DNA from: Promicromonosporaceae bacterium
Lineage (GTDB): Bacteria > Actinomycetota > Actinomycetes > Actinomycetales > Cellulomonadaceae
DNA length: 11,968 bases
Assembly: GCA_009782865.1 (NCBI GenBank)
Contig: WRIF01000019.1
Coordinates: forward strand, 1-11,968
Reading direction: 5' to 3'
Below the pieces are notes generated by a model that was not told the DNA's origin, did no database searches, and was given only the letters and a program-made list of their open reading frames with translations. A program made the translations under genes and the position numbers. Each line of letters starts with the position of its first letter. Within the stretch, counting starts at the first letter, position 1. Of the stretch, positions 1 to 7,624 are shown piece after piece.

Positions 1-2632
1 GATCCGTCGCCTGGAAAACCACATCTGGAACATCGCCGCCTCCATCGCCTCGGAGTGGGGTCCCTTCGGTTCGGACACCAACCCGTTCACCTCCTGGGAG
101 GTGGTCAACGAGGTGATCGGTAACGCCCCGGCCGACCCCGACGGCCTGCGCCAGTCGCTGTGGGCCACCATCATCGGCAACGAGGGCGAGTTCATCGACC
201 TGGCCTTCCACGCCGCCAACCGTTACGTCAACGGCGTGTTCCACGTGGACGGCACGGCAGAAAACCCGGTTGGCTTCGACCACCCGGACCGCGTGCTGCT
301 GTGGATCAACGACTACAACACCGAGCAGAACCCCGGCAAGTTGCAGCGCCTGATCGACCGCTCGATCCACCTGGTCCGCACCGGCGTCCCGATTGACGGC
401 ATGGCCCACCAGTTCCACGTGGCCCTGACCCTGAACCCGGAGAACATGGCCACCGCCCTGGCCTCGACCACCGAGATGAACAACTACCTGCGCTCGCAGG
501 GCCTGCGCACGCTGGTCACGGGGGTCACGGAGCTCGATGTCACCCTGCCCGACGCCAACGTCACGCGCGCCCGCCTGATCGAGCAGGGCTGGTACTACTA
601 CGAGACCTTCAACATCTTCCGCCAGTGGGCCGCCGAGAACCCCGGCGACCTGGCCTACGTGACGGTGTGGGGTCTGCATGACGGCCGCTCCTGGCGTGGC
701 GACCGCGCCCCGCTGCTGTTCAACTCGCGCCTGCAGGCCAAGCCCGCCTTCTGGGGGGCCGCCGGCCGGGCTGACATGCTCGACCCGCTGGTCCTGTCGA
801 CCGACGTGTTCGGCGGGGCCCCGACCGTGGCCGACGCCACGTTCGACTCCACCGACTGGGGCTCGGTCCCGTCCAACGCCCTGACCGGCGGCGCCGGCCA
901 GTTCGTGGCCCGTCACGGGAACAACGACCTGATCCTGTTTGTGGGGGTAAACACCGGCGACGCCCTCGAGTTGGCCTATCGCGGGCAGACCTTCGTGGTC
1001 GGGCGCGATGGAGCCGCCACCGGTGGCGCCAAGGCCCGCATCCTCGACGGCGGCTCCAGCTGGCAGGCGATCATCTCCCTGCCCTCGGAGATCACCGAAG
1101 GCTCGGCGGCGTACTTCGACCTGCGCGTCCTTGACGGCGGCACCGTCGTGGCCGGGTGGAACACCCCGGGTTCGGGCGCCATGGGCACCCTGACGTTCAT
1201 GGAAGACCTCTCGCTGACCTACATGGTGCGTGCCTCGCGCGTGCCGGTGCTCGGCGAGGGCCGCGACTCCGTCTGGGACGAGGCCGTCTCCAACCGCACC
1301 GACGTGCGGCAGCAGGGCTCCGCCCCCGCCGACGCCGGGGCGCGCGCCGAGTTCTACGTGCTGTGGCGCGACGCCGCCCGCCAGATCGTGGAGCGCCGGG
1401 ACGGCTCGCTGTCCTGGGCCGACGCCATGTTCGTGCGCGCCTACGTCACCGACCCGGACCTCAACGTCGCCGACCCCAACCCCTGGGAGCGTGACGGCAT
1501 TGAGGTGTTCCTCGACCTGGGCAACGCCAAGAACGGCTCCTACCGGGCCTGGGAAGACGCCCAGATTCGGATCGAGGCCACCGAGGTCAGCTGGGACCTG
1601 TCTGACGGCACCCCGCTGCCCGGCACCGTGACCTTCGGCTCCGGCGACACCGGCCGCCAGGAGGCGCGCGTCCACGCCGTACACGTGGAGCACACCGACT
1701 TCGGGTACATCCTCGAGGTGGAGATCGGCCTGTGGTTCTTCAACGAGCACCCCTCCGTCGACAACCGCTTCTCTGGCGTGGACAACTTCCACGGCTTTGA
1801 CATTCAGGTCAACGACGCCACCGCCCCGGCCAACAGCCGCACCGCGGTCTGGACCTGGGCCAACCCCACCACCGAGGGCTGGAACTCCACCTCCTCGTGG
1901 GGCGTCATCCAGCAGGTGCTGACCGCCCCTGGCGACGACGAGACCCCGGTCTACAACGCCGACCGCTTGGGTGTCCGCCGTGGGAACCGGTTCTTCAAGT
2001 CGTTTGACTTGGTTGGCGGTAACGCTGACATCAACTTCACCTTCGGTCGCGTGGGTGATGAGGTGTTCATGGGTGACTGGAACGGTAACGGGATTGACAC
2101 TCCGGCGATTCGGCGTGGCAACCAGTTCTACCTGACCAACCATCAGCAGGGTGGTTGGGCCGACACGGTTTTCACGTTCGGCCGCGTGGGCGATGAGGTG
2201 TTCGTCGGTGACTGGAACGGTAACGGGGTCGACTCGTTTGCGATCCGCCGTGGTAACCAGATCTTCGTGTCGAACTCGTTCGTCTCCGGTCCTGCCGCTG
2301 AGGTGTTCGCGTTTGGTCGGGCTACCGATGAGTTGCTTCCGGGCAACTTTGATGGTGAGCCGGGTGACACGTTTGCCGTTCGCCGGGGTAACGAGATCTT
2401 CGTGAACAACACCTTGCGCGGTGGCAACGCGGACTACTCGTTTACCTTCGGTCGGGCATCCGATGACGTCTTTGTTGGTGACTGGAACGGCAGCGGGTAT
2501 GACACGTGGTCGCTGCGTCGCGGCAATGAGTTCTTCAAGTCCTACTCACCTACGGCTAATACGATTGATCACCGATTCACCTTCGGTCGCCTCGGAGACG
2601 AGGTGTTCGTCGGCCACTGGGGAACCAACTAG
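1..2632 (+). CDS. Modular GH10 endo-1,4-beta-xylanase, 5'-truncated, with CBM9 and repeat tail
   Basis: Predicted secreted enzyme that hydrolyses internal beta-1,4 bonds of xylan. The frame is open from base 2, so the start, signal peptide and first half of the TIM barrel lie outside the window; the GTG at 101 is an internal Val codon, not a start. Seen directly: WEVVNE, with the acid/base Glu at 110-112; TELDV, with the nucleophile Glu at 530-532; and the GH10 closing motif VTVWGLHDGRSW near 661-696. After the barrel (ends about 775) comes a beta-sandwich-like module (about 790-1215). A canonical CBM9-type xylan/cellulose-end-binding module follows (about 1225-1935, with WERDGIEVFLDL and a C-terminal FDIQVND...W...W pattern). 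Five 45-residue repeats end the protein. Both catalytic Glu are present, so it should be active if the missing part is intact. Extracellular location is inferred from the family. Confidence 0.92.
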   Translation, partial: IRRLENHIWNIAASIASEWGPFGSDTNPFTSWEVVNEVIGNAPADPDGLRQSLWATIIGNEGEFIDLAFHAANRYVNGVFHVDGTAENPVGFDHPDRVLLWINDYNTEQNPGKLQRLIDRSIHLVRTGVPIDGMAHQFHVALTLNPENMATALASTTEMNNYLRSQGLRTLVTGVTELDVTLPDANVTRARLIEQGWYYYETFNIFRQWAAENPGDLAYVTVWGLHDGRSWRGDRAPLLFNSRLQAKPAFWGAAGRADMLDPLVLSTDVFGGAPTVADATFDSTDWGSVPSNALTGGAGQFVARHGNNDLILFVGVNTGDALELAYRGQTFVVGRDGAATGGAKARILDGGSSWQAIISLPSEITEGSAAYFDLRVLDGGTVVAGWNTPGSGAMGTLTFMEDLSLTYMVRASRVPVLGEGRDSVWDEAVSNRTDVRQQGSAPADAGARAEFYVLWRDAARQIVERRDGSLSWADAMFVRAYVTDPDLNVADPNPWERDGIEVFLDLGNAKNGSYRAWEDAQIRIEATEVSWDLSDGTPLPGTVTFGSGDTGRQEARVHAVHVEHTDFGYILEVEIGLWFFNEHPSVDNRFSGVDNFHGFDIQVNDATAPANSRTAVWTWANPTTEGWNSTSSWGVIQQVLTAPGDDETPVYNADRLGVRRGNRFFKSFDLVGGNADINFTFGRVGDEVFMGDWNGNGIDTPAIRRGNQFYLTNHQQGGWADTVFTFGRVGDEVFVGDWNGNGVDSFAIRRGNQIFVSNSFVSGPAAEVFAFGRATDELLPGNFDGEPGDTFAVRRGNEIFVNNTLRGGNADYSFTFGRASDDVFVGDWNGSGYDTWSLRRGNEFFKSYSPTANTIDHRFTFGRLGDEVFVGHWGTN
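1976..2629 (+). repeat. Five tandem 45-residue FG-GAP/VCBS-like repeats at xylanase C-terminus
   Basis: RRGN-initiated units start at 1976, 2111, 2246, 2381 and 2516, exactly 135 nt apart; the fifth is cut to 38 residues by the stop codon. The core reads RRGNxFF...GGxADxxFTFGRxxDEVFVGDWNGNGxDT. The DWNGNGxD segment resembles the calcium-binding loop of FG-GAP/VCBS-type beta-propeller repeats, with Asn in place of some Asp. Unit 3 is degenerate (GNFDGEPGD) and unit 5 ends in GHWGTN. Similar tails are known on actinobacterial secreted hydrolases and probably serve surface or carbohydrate attachment; that role is inference. Base composition is clearly lower in GC than in the upstream modules. 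Confidence 0.85.
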
Positions 2633-2643
2633 CCGGGCCAACC

Positions 2644-2671
2644 TGCTAGCGGTGAAGACCACCTGCTAGCA
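2644..2671 (+). repeat. Short direct repeat that also forms a hairpin, after xylanase stop
   Basis: ACCTGCTAGC occurs at 2641-2650 and again at 2661-2670, 20 bp apart. Because GCTAGC is self-complementary, the RNA can fold TGCTAGC-GGT against ACC-t-GCTAGCA (2644-2653 with 2661-2671), with one bulged T and a 7-nt loop. It lies just upstream of the main terminator hairpin and may protect the xylanase mRNA 3' end, or it may simply be a slippage duplication. Confidence 0.45.
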
Positions 2672-2679
2672 ACCGCCAA

Positions 2680-2723
2680 GAGGGGCCTCCTCCGCTCGCA
2701 CCAACGAGCAGGGGAGGCCCCTC
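2680..2723. terminator. Bidirectional hairpin terminator between xylanase and pullulanase
   Basis: An 11-bp perfect arm (2680-2690 with 2713-2723, GAGGGGCCTCC/GGAGGCCCCTC) continues through an imperfect 3-bp step into GCTCG/CGAGC (2694-2698 with 2705-2709), closed by the loop CACCAA. The result is a stem of about 19 positions with one clear mismatch. There is no T-tract on either side, which is common for terminators in high-GC actinobacteria. It sits between two converging genes, so it can serve both. Confidence 0.8.
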
Positions 2724-2758
2724 GGCGCGAGGGCGCTATCGCCTGGGGCTTCAGGACG

Positions 2759-5239
2759 CTATTGCTCGACCAGATACGACAGGGCCGCACACCCCGCCTG
2801 CTCCTCCTGGGTGGCATTGAGCACCACCCGGAGGGGGCGGCGGGGGTCCGCGATCTCCATGACGATCACGCCCGGCGGGGCGGCCGGGAAGTGGACGCGC
2901 TCCTTGATCAACTCCGCGCTGCCCAGGCGCAGCTGCGGGGTGTCACGGCGCAGGCGCAGGAGCCGGAGGGCCTGGCGGCGGGCCTCGGCGATATGTGCGG
3001 GGGTGGGCCGCAGCGCCGGGTCGGCCAGGAGTGGCCCCAGCAGTGGCCAGCGCTCCAGGTTGGCCCAGGCGGGCGGCAGGCCGCGGCCAAAGCCGTTTTC
3101 CTGCCCCGTCCAGTCCAGCAGGTTGAACCAGTCGCCAGAGTTGTACGAATCCCGATCCAGGGACTTTGAGCGCAGCCGCTCCGTGCCCGCGTGCCAGAAC
3201 AGCGGGGTCTGGGCGAGGGCCACCGTCGCCAGCATCAGCGTGTTCCGTCGTACGCGCTCCTCCAGGCCGGCTCGCGGGCGCTTGATTACCCCGATGTCAT
3301 ACAGGGTCTCGTTGTCGTGGGCGTCCACGTAGGAGATCACCTCGGTGGGGGAGTCCGCATAGCCCGCCGCCACGCCGTGGTAGTCGATCTCGTCACCGCG
3401 CCGCACCACCCCGTCGTGGCACAGCAGCCGGAAGTCTCGCAGGTTGCCCGCCAGGGAGAGCTTGACCAGGTCGGTCAGGTAACCGAGGCGGGAGGCCTGC
3501 GCCTGGTTTCGAGACGGCCCCCCGGTGGCCTCCTCAACCGGCAAGCACGCCAGGCCGGTGCCGAACCCGGGCTCGGTCAGGGTCGATTGATCCACCGGGC
3601 TGCCCCCCAGGACCCCGTCGCGCAGCCGGTCGTTGAAGGTGCCGATCCCCGTTCCGCCCAGGTTGCCCTGTCTGGCCTGCACAAACAGGGCGTCGTCCTT
3701 GACCTCCCCGAAGTTCCACCCCTCCCCGTACAGGAAGAGGCGCCGCCCGTCCACGCCGTCGTCTGTGAGCGTCAACCCGTCTAGGGCCGCCCGCACGTCC
3801 AACAGGTTCTGCCGCGAGTGGTGCCCCATGAGATCGAAGCGGAAGCCGTCCACGTGATAGTGCCTGGCCCACCGCACCAGCGAGTCCACCATCGCCCGGC
3901 CCGCCATGGCGTGCTCGGTGGCGATGTTGGAGCAGCAGGTGGAGTCGAGCACCTCGCCGGTGCGGCCGCACTGGCGGTGGTAGTAGCCCGGCACCACCCG
4001 ATCCCACACCGAGTCCGGGTGCTGCCCGTGTGCGGCCGTGTGGTTGTAGACCACGTCGAGCACCACCTGCAGGCCCAGGCCGTGCAGGGCCGCGATCGCC
4101 TCGCGGAACTCCCGCGTGCGCGCCCCGCCCTCCGGGTCGGTGCAGTACGAGCCCTCCGGGACCGACCAGTGCAGCGGGTCGTACCCCCAGTTGAAGCCGT
4201 CCCGGTCGGCGATCTCCCCGATGAGCCCCTGCTGGCTCGCGGAGTCCGGCGGGTAGGCGTCCAGGTTTTCGTCGACGACGGCCTGCTGGCTCCTGTCCGG
4301 CAGGGTGGCGATGTTGAAGGTGGGCAGCAGGTGAATGGTGGTGAGGCCCGCGGCCTTGAGTTCCGCCAGCGCCCTCACCCCGGCCGTGTCGGGAAGCGTG
4401 AAGGCACGGAAGGTGCCCCGTAGCGGCTCTGGGACGGTTTGGTCAGAGACTGAGAAGTCACGGACGTGCAGCTCGTAGATCGCCTGATCCACCTGCCGCT
4501 CTACCCGCGGGCTCGGGGTCCGGAGCCAGGCCGGCGGCGCCCACCGCGGGTCGGTGAGGTCGATGATCACCGAGTGGGTCGAGCCGCGCGTCAGGGCCGC
4601 CGAGTAGGGGTCGGTGACCACATTGGTCTCCACCCGGCCCGTGGCCGGCACGTAGACCTCCACCTCCCACAGGTAGCGGGCATCGCGCCAGGACGCCTCG
4701 CCGTCTGCCACCCAGGAGCCGTCGGGCTGGCGCGCCGCCGCGACCACCTGCGGCTCGGCAGTCAGCGGGCCGTCCGTCGGCCACAGCCGGAGCGCCACCC
4801 GGCGGGCGGTCGGGGCCCAGAGGGCGAGGCTCGGGCGGGCCGCCTGCCAGCTCACGCCGAACTCGCGGGCCCGCGCCTTGGCGGCGTACAGGTCGTCGAG
4901 CACGCCGGGCAGCTGCACGCCGTGGGCCGCGGTGAGGCGGCCCCCGTGGTATCCGGCCACCACCAACTGTCCGGTCAGTACCCGTTCGGCCTCCGCGCGC
5001 GTCAGGGGCAGGCGGAGCGCGCGCCACCCGACCAGGGCCGGGAAGTCGGAGGCGACCGCGGGCGGGGGAGCCTCCGCCGGGAACAGGCCGTGCGTGGTGG
5101 CGTCCGGCGGCGTGACCAGGCGGCCCCCATCGGGCGAGATGCCGCCCGCCGGTGCCGCGTGCAGCCTCCACTCGGTCGCCTCGCCGCCCGCAGGCACCAA
5201 CAGCCAACCCTCCCGCACCCAGTGCGCCGCCATCAGCAT
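2759..5239 (-). CDS. pulA: Pullulanase-type alpha-1,6-glucosidase (GH13), cytoplasmic
   Basis: Debranching enzyme cutting alpha-1,6 bonds in pullulan, limit dextrins or glycogen-derived branched maltodextrins. It is 826 aa from ATG 5239. Order: an N-terminal pullulanase domain starting AAHWV, a CBM48-like beta-sandwich (around FGVSWQAARPSLALWAPTARR), then the GH13 barrel. Visible motifs are FNWGYDP (349-355, the pullulanase YNWGYDP signature), DVVYNH (395-400), GFRFD with nucleophile D469, GEGWNFGE with acid/base E506, and YVDAHDNET with transition-state-stabilising D642, so the active site is complete. There is no signal peptide, lipobox or LPXTG, so it should act in the cytoplasm. The length and motif set match the bacterial PulA/plant limit-dextrinase group rather than GlgX. 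ATG 5233 is an alternative start (824 aa). The frame stays open antisense to glyA up to about 6445, but the conserved protein begins near 5239. The gene is divergent from glyA and convergent with the xylanase. Confidence 0.93.
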   Translation of the reverse strand: MLMAAHWVREGWLLVPAGGEATEWRLHAAPAGGISPDGGRLVTPPDATTHGLFPAEAPPPAVASDFPALVGWRALRLPLTRAEAERVLTGQLVVAGYHGGRLTAAHGVQLPGVLDDLYAAKARAREFGVSWQAARPSLALWAPTARRVALRLWPTDGPLTAEPQVVAAARQPDGSWVADGEASWRDARYLWEVEVYVPATGRVETNVVTDPYSAALTRGSTHSVIIDLTDPRWAPPAWLRTPSPRVERQVDQAIYELHVRDFSVSDQTVPEPLRGTFRAFTLPDTAGVRALAELKAAGLTTIHLLPTFNIATLPDRSQQAVVDENLDAYPPDSASQQGLIGEIADRDGFNWGYDPLHWSVPEGSYCTDPEGGARTREFREAIAALHGLGLQVVLDVVYNHTAAHGQHPDSVWDRVVPGYYHRQCGRTGEVLDSTCCSNIATEHAMAGRAMVDSLVRWARHYHVDGFRFDLMGHHSRQNLLDVRAALDGLTLTDDGVDGRRLFLYGEGWNFGEVKDDALFVQARQGNLGGTGIGTFNDRLRDGVLGGSPVDQSTLTEPGFGTGLACLPVEEATGGPSRNQAQASRLGYLTDLVKLSLAGNLRDFRLLCHDGVVRRGDEIDYHGVAAGYADSPTEVISYVDAHDNETLYDIGVIKRPRAGLEERVRRNTLMLATVALAQTPLFWHAGTERLRSKSLDRDSYNSGDWFNLLDWTGQENGFGRGLPPAWANLERWPLLGPLLADPALRPTPAHIAEARRQALRLLRLRRDTPQLRLGSAELIKERVHFPAAPPGVIVMEIADPRRPLRVVLNATQEEQAGCAALSYLVEQ

Positions 5240-5245
5240 GCTGGC

Positions 5246-5252
5246 TACCCTA
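5246..5252. promoter_or_regulatory. Possible shared -10 element for divergent pulA and glyA
   Basis: TACCCTA reads as TACCCT on the + strand (5246-5251) and TAGGGT on the - strand (5252-5247), each fitting TAnnnT. On the - strand the A of the pulA ATG (5239) lies 8 nt past the hexamer, so transcription could begin at the start codon and give a leaderless mRNA. On the + strand it would start near 5258, about 30 nt before the riboswitch. No convincing -35 is seen for either direction. An alternative for glyA is TTGAAC (5254-5259) with TAGCCT (5281-5286), but the 21-nt spacing is too long and its start site would cut into the aptamer. Confidence 0.35.
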
Positions 5253-5287
5253 GTTGAACCGGCCGGCGCCGGGGAAGCGGTAGCCTT

Positions 5288-5373
5288 AGGGCGTCGTGAC
5301 TGGCGCAGGTGGACTACCACCAGGGAGCGACACCCCTGAACCGAAAGGGAAGGCCGTTCGCCTGGGCCTGACC
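5288..5373 (+). promoter_or_regulatory. ZTP (pfl) riboswitch upstream of glyA-folD
   Basis: Conserved parts of the ZTP/ZMP aptamer are visible in order: CGTCGTGACTGGCG (5292-5305), a GGTGG...CCACC hairpin, AGGGAGCGAC, a variable stem region, and CGCCTGGGC (5359-5367), which pairs with the early GGCG to form the pseudoknot. This class binds AICAR 5'-monophosphate/triphosphate, which builds up when 10-formyl-THF is scarce, and is known upstream of glyA, folD, fhs/pfl and pur genes. The downstream operon is exactly glyA-folD. No T-tract terminator lies between the aptamer and the glyA SD at 5395-5400, so control may be translational. GGGC (5364-5367) could pair with GCCC (5401-5404) right beside the SD; this platform is speculative. 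Confidence 0.9.
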
Positions 5374-5394
5374 GCGAAGTTGCTGCCAACCACC

Positions 5395-5400
5395 GGAGGA
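5395..5400 (+). promoter_or_regulatory. Strong ribosome binding site of glyA
   Basis: GGAGGA sits 7 nt before ATG 5408 and fixes the glyA start. It lies about 28 nt beyond the end of the riboswitch pseudoknot strand, so it is the natural target if the riboswitch acts on translation. Confidence 0.8.
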
Positions 5401-5407
5401 GCCCGCC

Positions 5408-6697
5408 ATGACTCACACCCCTGACCCCCTGCTGACCGGCTCGATTGCCGACGTCGACCCCGAGATCGCCGCCGTCCTGGACGGCGAACTCGCCCGCCAG
5501 CGCGACTACCTGGAAATGATCGCCTCGGAGAACTTTGTGCCCCGGGCGGTCCTGCAGGCGCAGGGCTCGGTGCTGACCAACAAGTACGCCGAGGGCTACC
5601 CCGGCAGGCGCTACTACGGCGGCTGCGAGGAGGTAGACCGGGCCGAGGCGCTGGCCATCACCCGCGCCAAGGCCGTCTTCGGTGCCGACCACGCCAACGT
5701 CCAGCCGCACTCCGGCGCCCAGGCCAACGCCGCCGTCCTGCACGCGCTCGCCCAGGCCGGCGACCGCCTGCTTGGACTGGAACTGGCCCACGGCGGCCAC
5801 CTGACGCACGGCATGAAGCTCAACTTCTCTGGCCGCCTGTATGACGTCGCCTCCTACGGCGTGAACCCCGACACCTACCTGATCGACATGGACACCGTCC
5901 GGGAGCGCGCCCTGGCGCATCGTCCCGAGGTGATCATCGCCGGGTGGTCCGCCTACCCGCGCCAGCTCGACTTCGCCGCCTTCCGCTCGATTGCCGACGA
6001 GGTGGGCGCCAAGCTGTGGGTGGACATGGCCCACTTTGCCGGCCTGGTGGCCGCCGGCCTGCACCCCTCGCCGGTGCCCTACGCCGACGTAGTCTCCACC
6101 ACGGTGCACAAGACCATCGGCGGCCCCCGCTCCGGCATCATCTTGTGCCGCGAGGAGTGGGCCAAGAAGATCGACTCCGCCGTGTTCCCCGGCCAGCAGG
6201 GCGGGCCGTTGATGCACGTGGTCGCCGCCAAGGCGGTGGCGATGAAGATCGCCGCGTCCGACGGCTTCCGCGACCGCCAGCAGCGCACCCTCTCGGGCGC
6301 GCAGGCCATCGCCGCCCGCCTGATGGAGGATGACGTCACCGCCGCCGGGGTGTCGGTGCTGACCGGCGGCACCGACGTGCACCTGGTCTTGGTAGACCTG
6401 CGTCACTCCCGGCTCGACGGCCAGCAGGCCGAGGACCTTTTGCACGAGTGCGGCATCACCGTCAACCGCAACTCGATCCCCTGGGACCCGCGCCCGCCGC
6501 GCGTCACCTCCGGCCTGCGCCTGGGCACCCCGGCGCTGGCCACCCGCGGCTTTGGCGACGCCGAGTTCGCGGAGGTGGCCGACGTCATCGCCATCGCCCT
6601 GCGCGACGGCCTGGACGCCGACGTTCCCGCCCTGCGGGCGCGCGTGGCCAAGCTGACCGAAGGGTTCCCCCTCTACGACGGCCTGGCCCAGTACTGA
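5408..6697 (+). CDS. glyA: Serine hydroxymethyltransferase
   Basis: PLP enzyme converting serine and tetrahydrofolate to glycine and 5,10-methylene-THF in the cytoplasm, the main source of one-carbon units. It is 429 aa, normal for the family. Visible motifs are [11 protein letters not shown] near the N-terminus, [14 protein letters not shown] (substrate/THF site), [35 protein letters not shown] with the PLP-binding Lys at residue 235, and [16 protein letters not shown] near the C-terminus. The strong SD at 5395-5400 supports the start. It is first in an operon with folD: its TGA (6695-6697) shares one base with the folD ATG. A ZTP riboswitch in the leader predicts induction when 10-formyl-THF falls. 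Nothing appears missing or broken. Confidence 0.97.
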   Translation: MTHTPDPLLTGSIADVDPEIAAVLDGELARQRDYLEMIASENFVPRAVLQAQGSVLTNKYAEGYPGRRYYGGCEEVDRAEALAITRAKAVFGADHANVQPHSGAQANAAVLHALAQAGDRLLGLELAHGGHLTHGMKLNFSGRLYDVASYGVNPDTYLIDMDTVRERALAHRPEVIIAGWSAYPRQLDFAAFRSIADEVGAKLWVDMAHFAGLVAAGLHPSPVPYADVVSTTVHKTIGGPRSGIILCREEWAKKIDSAVFPGQQGGPLMHVVAAKAVAMKIAASDGFRDRQQRTLSGAQAIAARLMEDDVTAAGVSVLTGGTDVHLVLVDLRHSRLDGQQAEDLLHECGITVNRNSIPWDPRPPRVTSGLRLGTPALATRGFGDAEFAEVADVIAIALRDGLDADVPALRARVAKLTEGFPLYDGLAQY

Positions 6698-7572
6698 TGG
6701 CCGCGCAGCCGCTGGACGGGACGGCCACCGCCGCCGCGATCAAGGACGAGCTGGCCGCGCGCGTGGTCGCCCTGCGCCGTCGGGGCGTAATGCCGGGCCT
6801 GGGCACCCTGCTGGTCGGCGACGACCCGGGCTCCCGCTGGTACGTGGGGGGCAAGCACCGCGACTGCGGCCAGGTGGGCATCACCTCGATCCGCGAGGAG
6901 TTGCCCGCGGACGCCACCCAGGCCGAGATCGAGCAGGCCGTCGAGCGGCTGAACCAGAACCCGGAGTGCACGGGGTTCATCGTGCAGCTGCCGCTGCCAC
7001 CCGGCATCGACACCCACCGCGTGCTGGAGCTGATCGACCCGGCCAAGGACGCCGACGGCCTGCACCCCACCAACCTGGGCCGCCTGGTGTTGCGGGTGGG
7101 CGAGCCCTTGAGTTCCCCGCAGCCGTGCACCCCGCGCGGCATCGTGGAACTGGTCGAACGTCACGGCCTGAGTTGGGACGGTAAGCAGGTGGTGGTGTTG
7201 GGCCGCGGCGTGACCGTCGGCCGCCCGATTGGGCTGCTGCTCACCCGCAAGCAGGTGAACGCCACGGTGACCCTCACCCACACCGGCACCACCGACCTGC
7301 CCGCCCTGGTGCGTCAGGCCGACGTGGTGATCGCGGCGGCCGGCGTGCCGGGCATCGTCGCCGCCGAGATGGTCAAGCCGGGGGCGGTGCTCATCGACGT
7401 GGGCGTCTCGCGGCGGGTGGACCCGGCCACGGGCAAGTCCCGCGTGGTGGGCGACGTCTCGGCCGAGGCCATCGAACGGGCCGCCTGGTACTCCCCGAAC
7501 CCTGGCGGCGTCGGCCCGATGACCCGGGCGATGCTCCTGGCCAACGTGGTGGAGATGGCCGAGCGGCAATAA
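6697..7572 (+). CDS. folD: Bifunctional methylene-THF dehydrogenase / methenyl-THF cyclohydrolase
   Basis: Oxidises 5,10-methylene-THF with NADP+ and hydrolyses 5,10-methenyl-THF to 10-formyl-THF, which feeds purine synthesis and formyl-Met-tRNA. It is 291 aa. Seen: the YVGGK active-site segment with catalytic Lys53, [36 protein letters not shown], a Rossmann motif [18 protein letters not shown], and the C-terminal [19 protein letters not shown]. The start ATG overlaps the glyA stop by one base (TGATG), implying translational coupling and joint control by the upstream riboswitch. GlyA makes its substrate, so the two genes together turn serine and THF into 10-formyl-THF, the pool whose shortage ZTP reports. 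Confidence 0.97.
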   Translation: MAAQPLDGTATAAAIKDELAARVVALRRRGVMPGLGTLLVGDDPGSRWYVGGKHRDCGQVGITSIREELPADATQAEIEQAVERLNQNPECTGFIVQLPLPPGIDTHRVLELIDPAKDADGLHPTNLGRLVLRVGEPLSSPQPCTPRGIVELVERHGLSWDGKQVVVLGRGVTVGRPIGLLLTRKQVNATVTLTHTGTTDLPALVRQADVVIAAAGVPGIVAAEMVKPGAVLIDVGVSRRVDPATGKSRVVGDVSAEAIERAAWYSPNPGGVGPMTRAMLLANVVEMAERQ

Positions 7573-7580
7573 CCCGCCGT

Positions 7581-7624
7581 CTTCTGAACGTTGGCCGGAC
7601 TGTGCCGGCCTGCTAACTCAGAAG
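7581..7624. terminator. Nested hairpin between convergent folD and xth
   Basis: Outer arms CTTCTGA (7581-7587) and TCAGAAG (7618-7624) enclose inner arms GGCCGG (7593-7598) and CCGGCC (7605-7610) with the loop ACTGTG. A GTT/AAC pair (7590-7592, 7614-7616) can add to the inner stem with a bulge. There is no T-tract. The right outer arm contains the xth stop codon. The position between two converging genes fits a bidirectional terminator. Confidence 0.55.

Noticed and set aside
101..103. GTG as start codon of the xylanase
   Set aside because: It lies in the middle of the catalytic WEVVNE motif, and the frame is open and GH10-like back to base 2.
5240..6445. Open reading frame on the minus strand continuing the pullulanase frame upstream, antisense to glyA
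   Set aside because: The translated part is low-complexity Gly/Val/Ala-rich sequence typical of an antisense shadow in high-GC DNA. The conserved pullulanase N-domain begins at about 5239, and glyA is unmistakable on the other strand.
6448..6696. N-terminal extension of folD inside glyA
   Set aside because: This stretch is Arg/Pro/His-rich frame shadow of glyA. FolD homology starts at ATG 6697, which overlaps the glyA stop.
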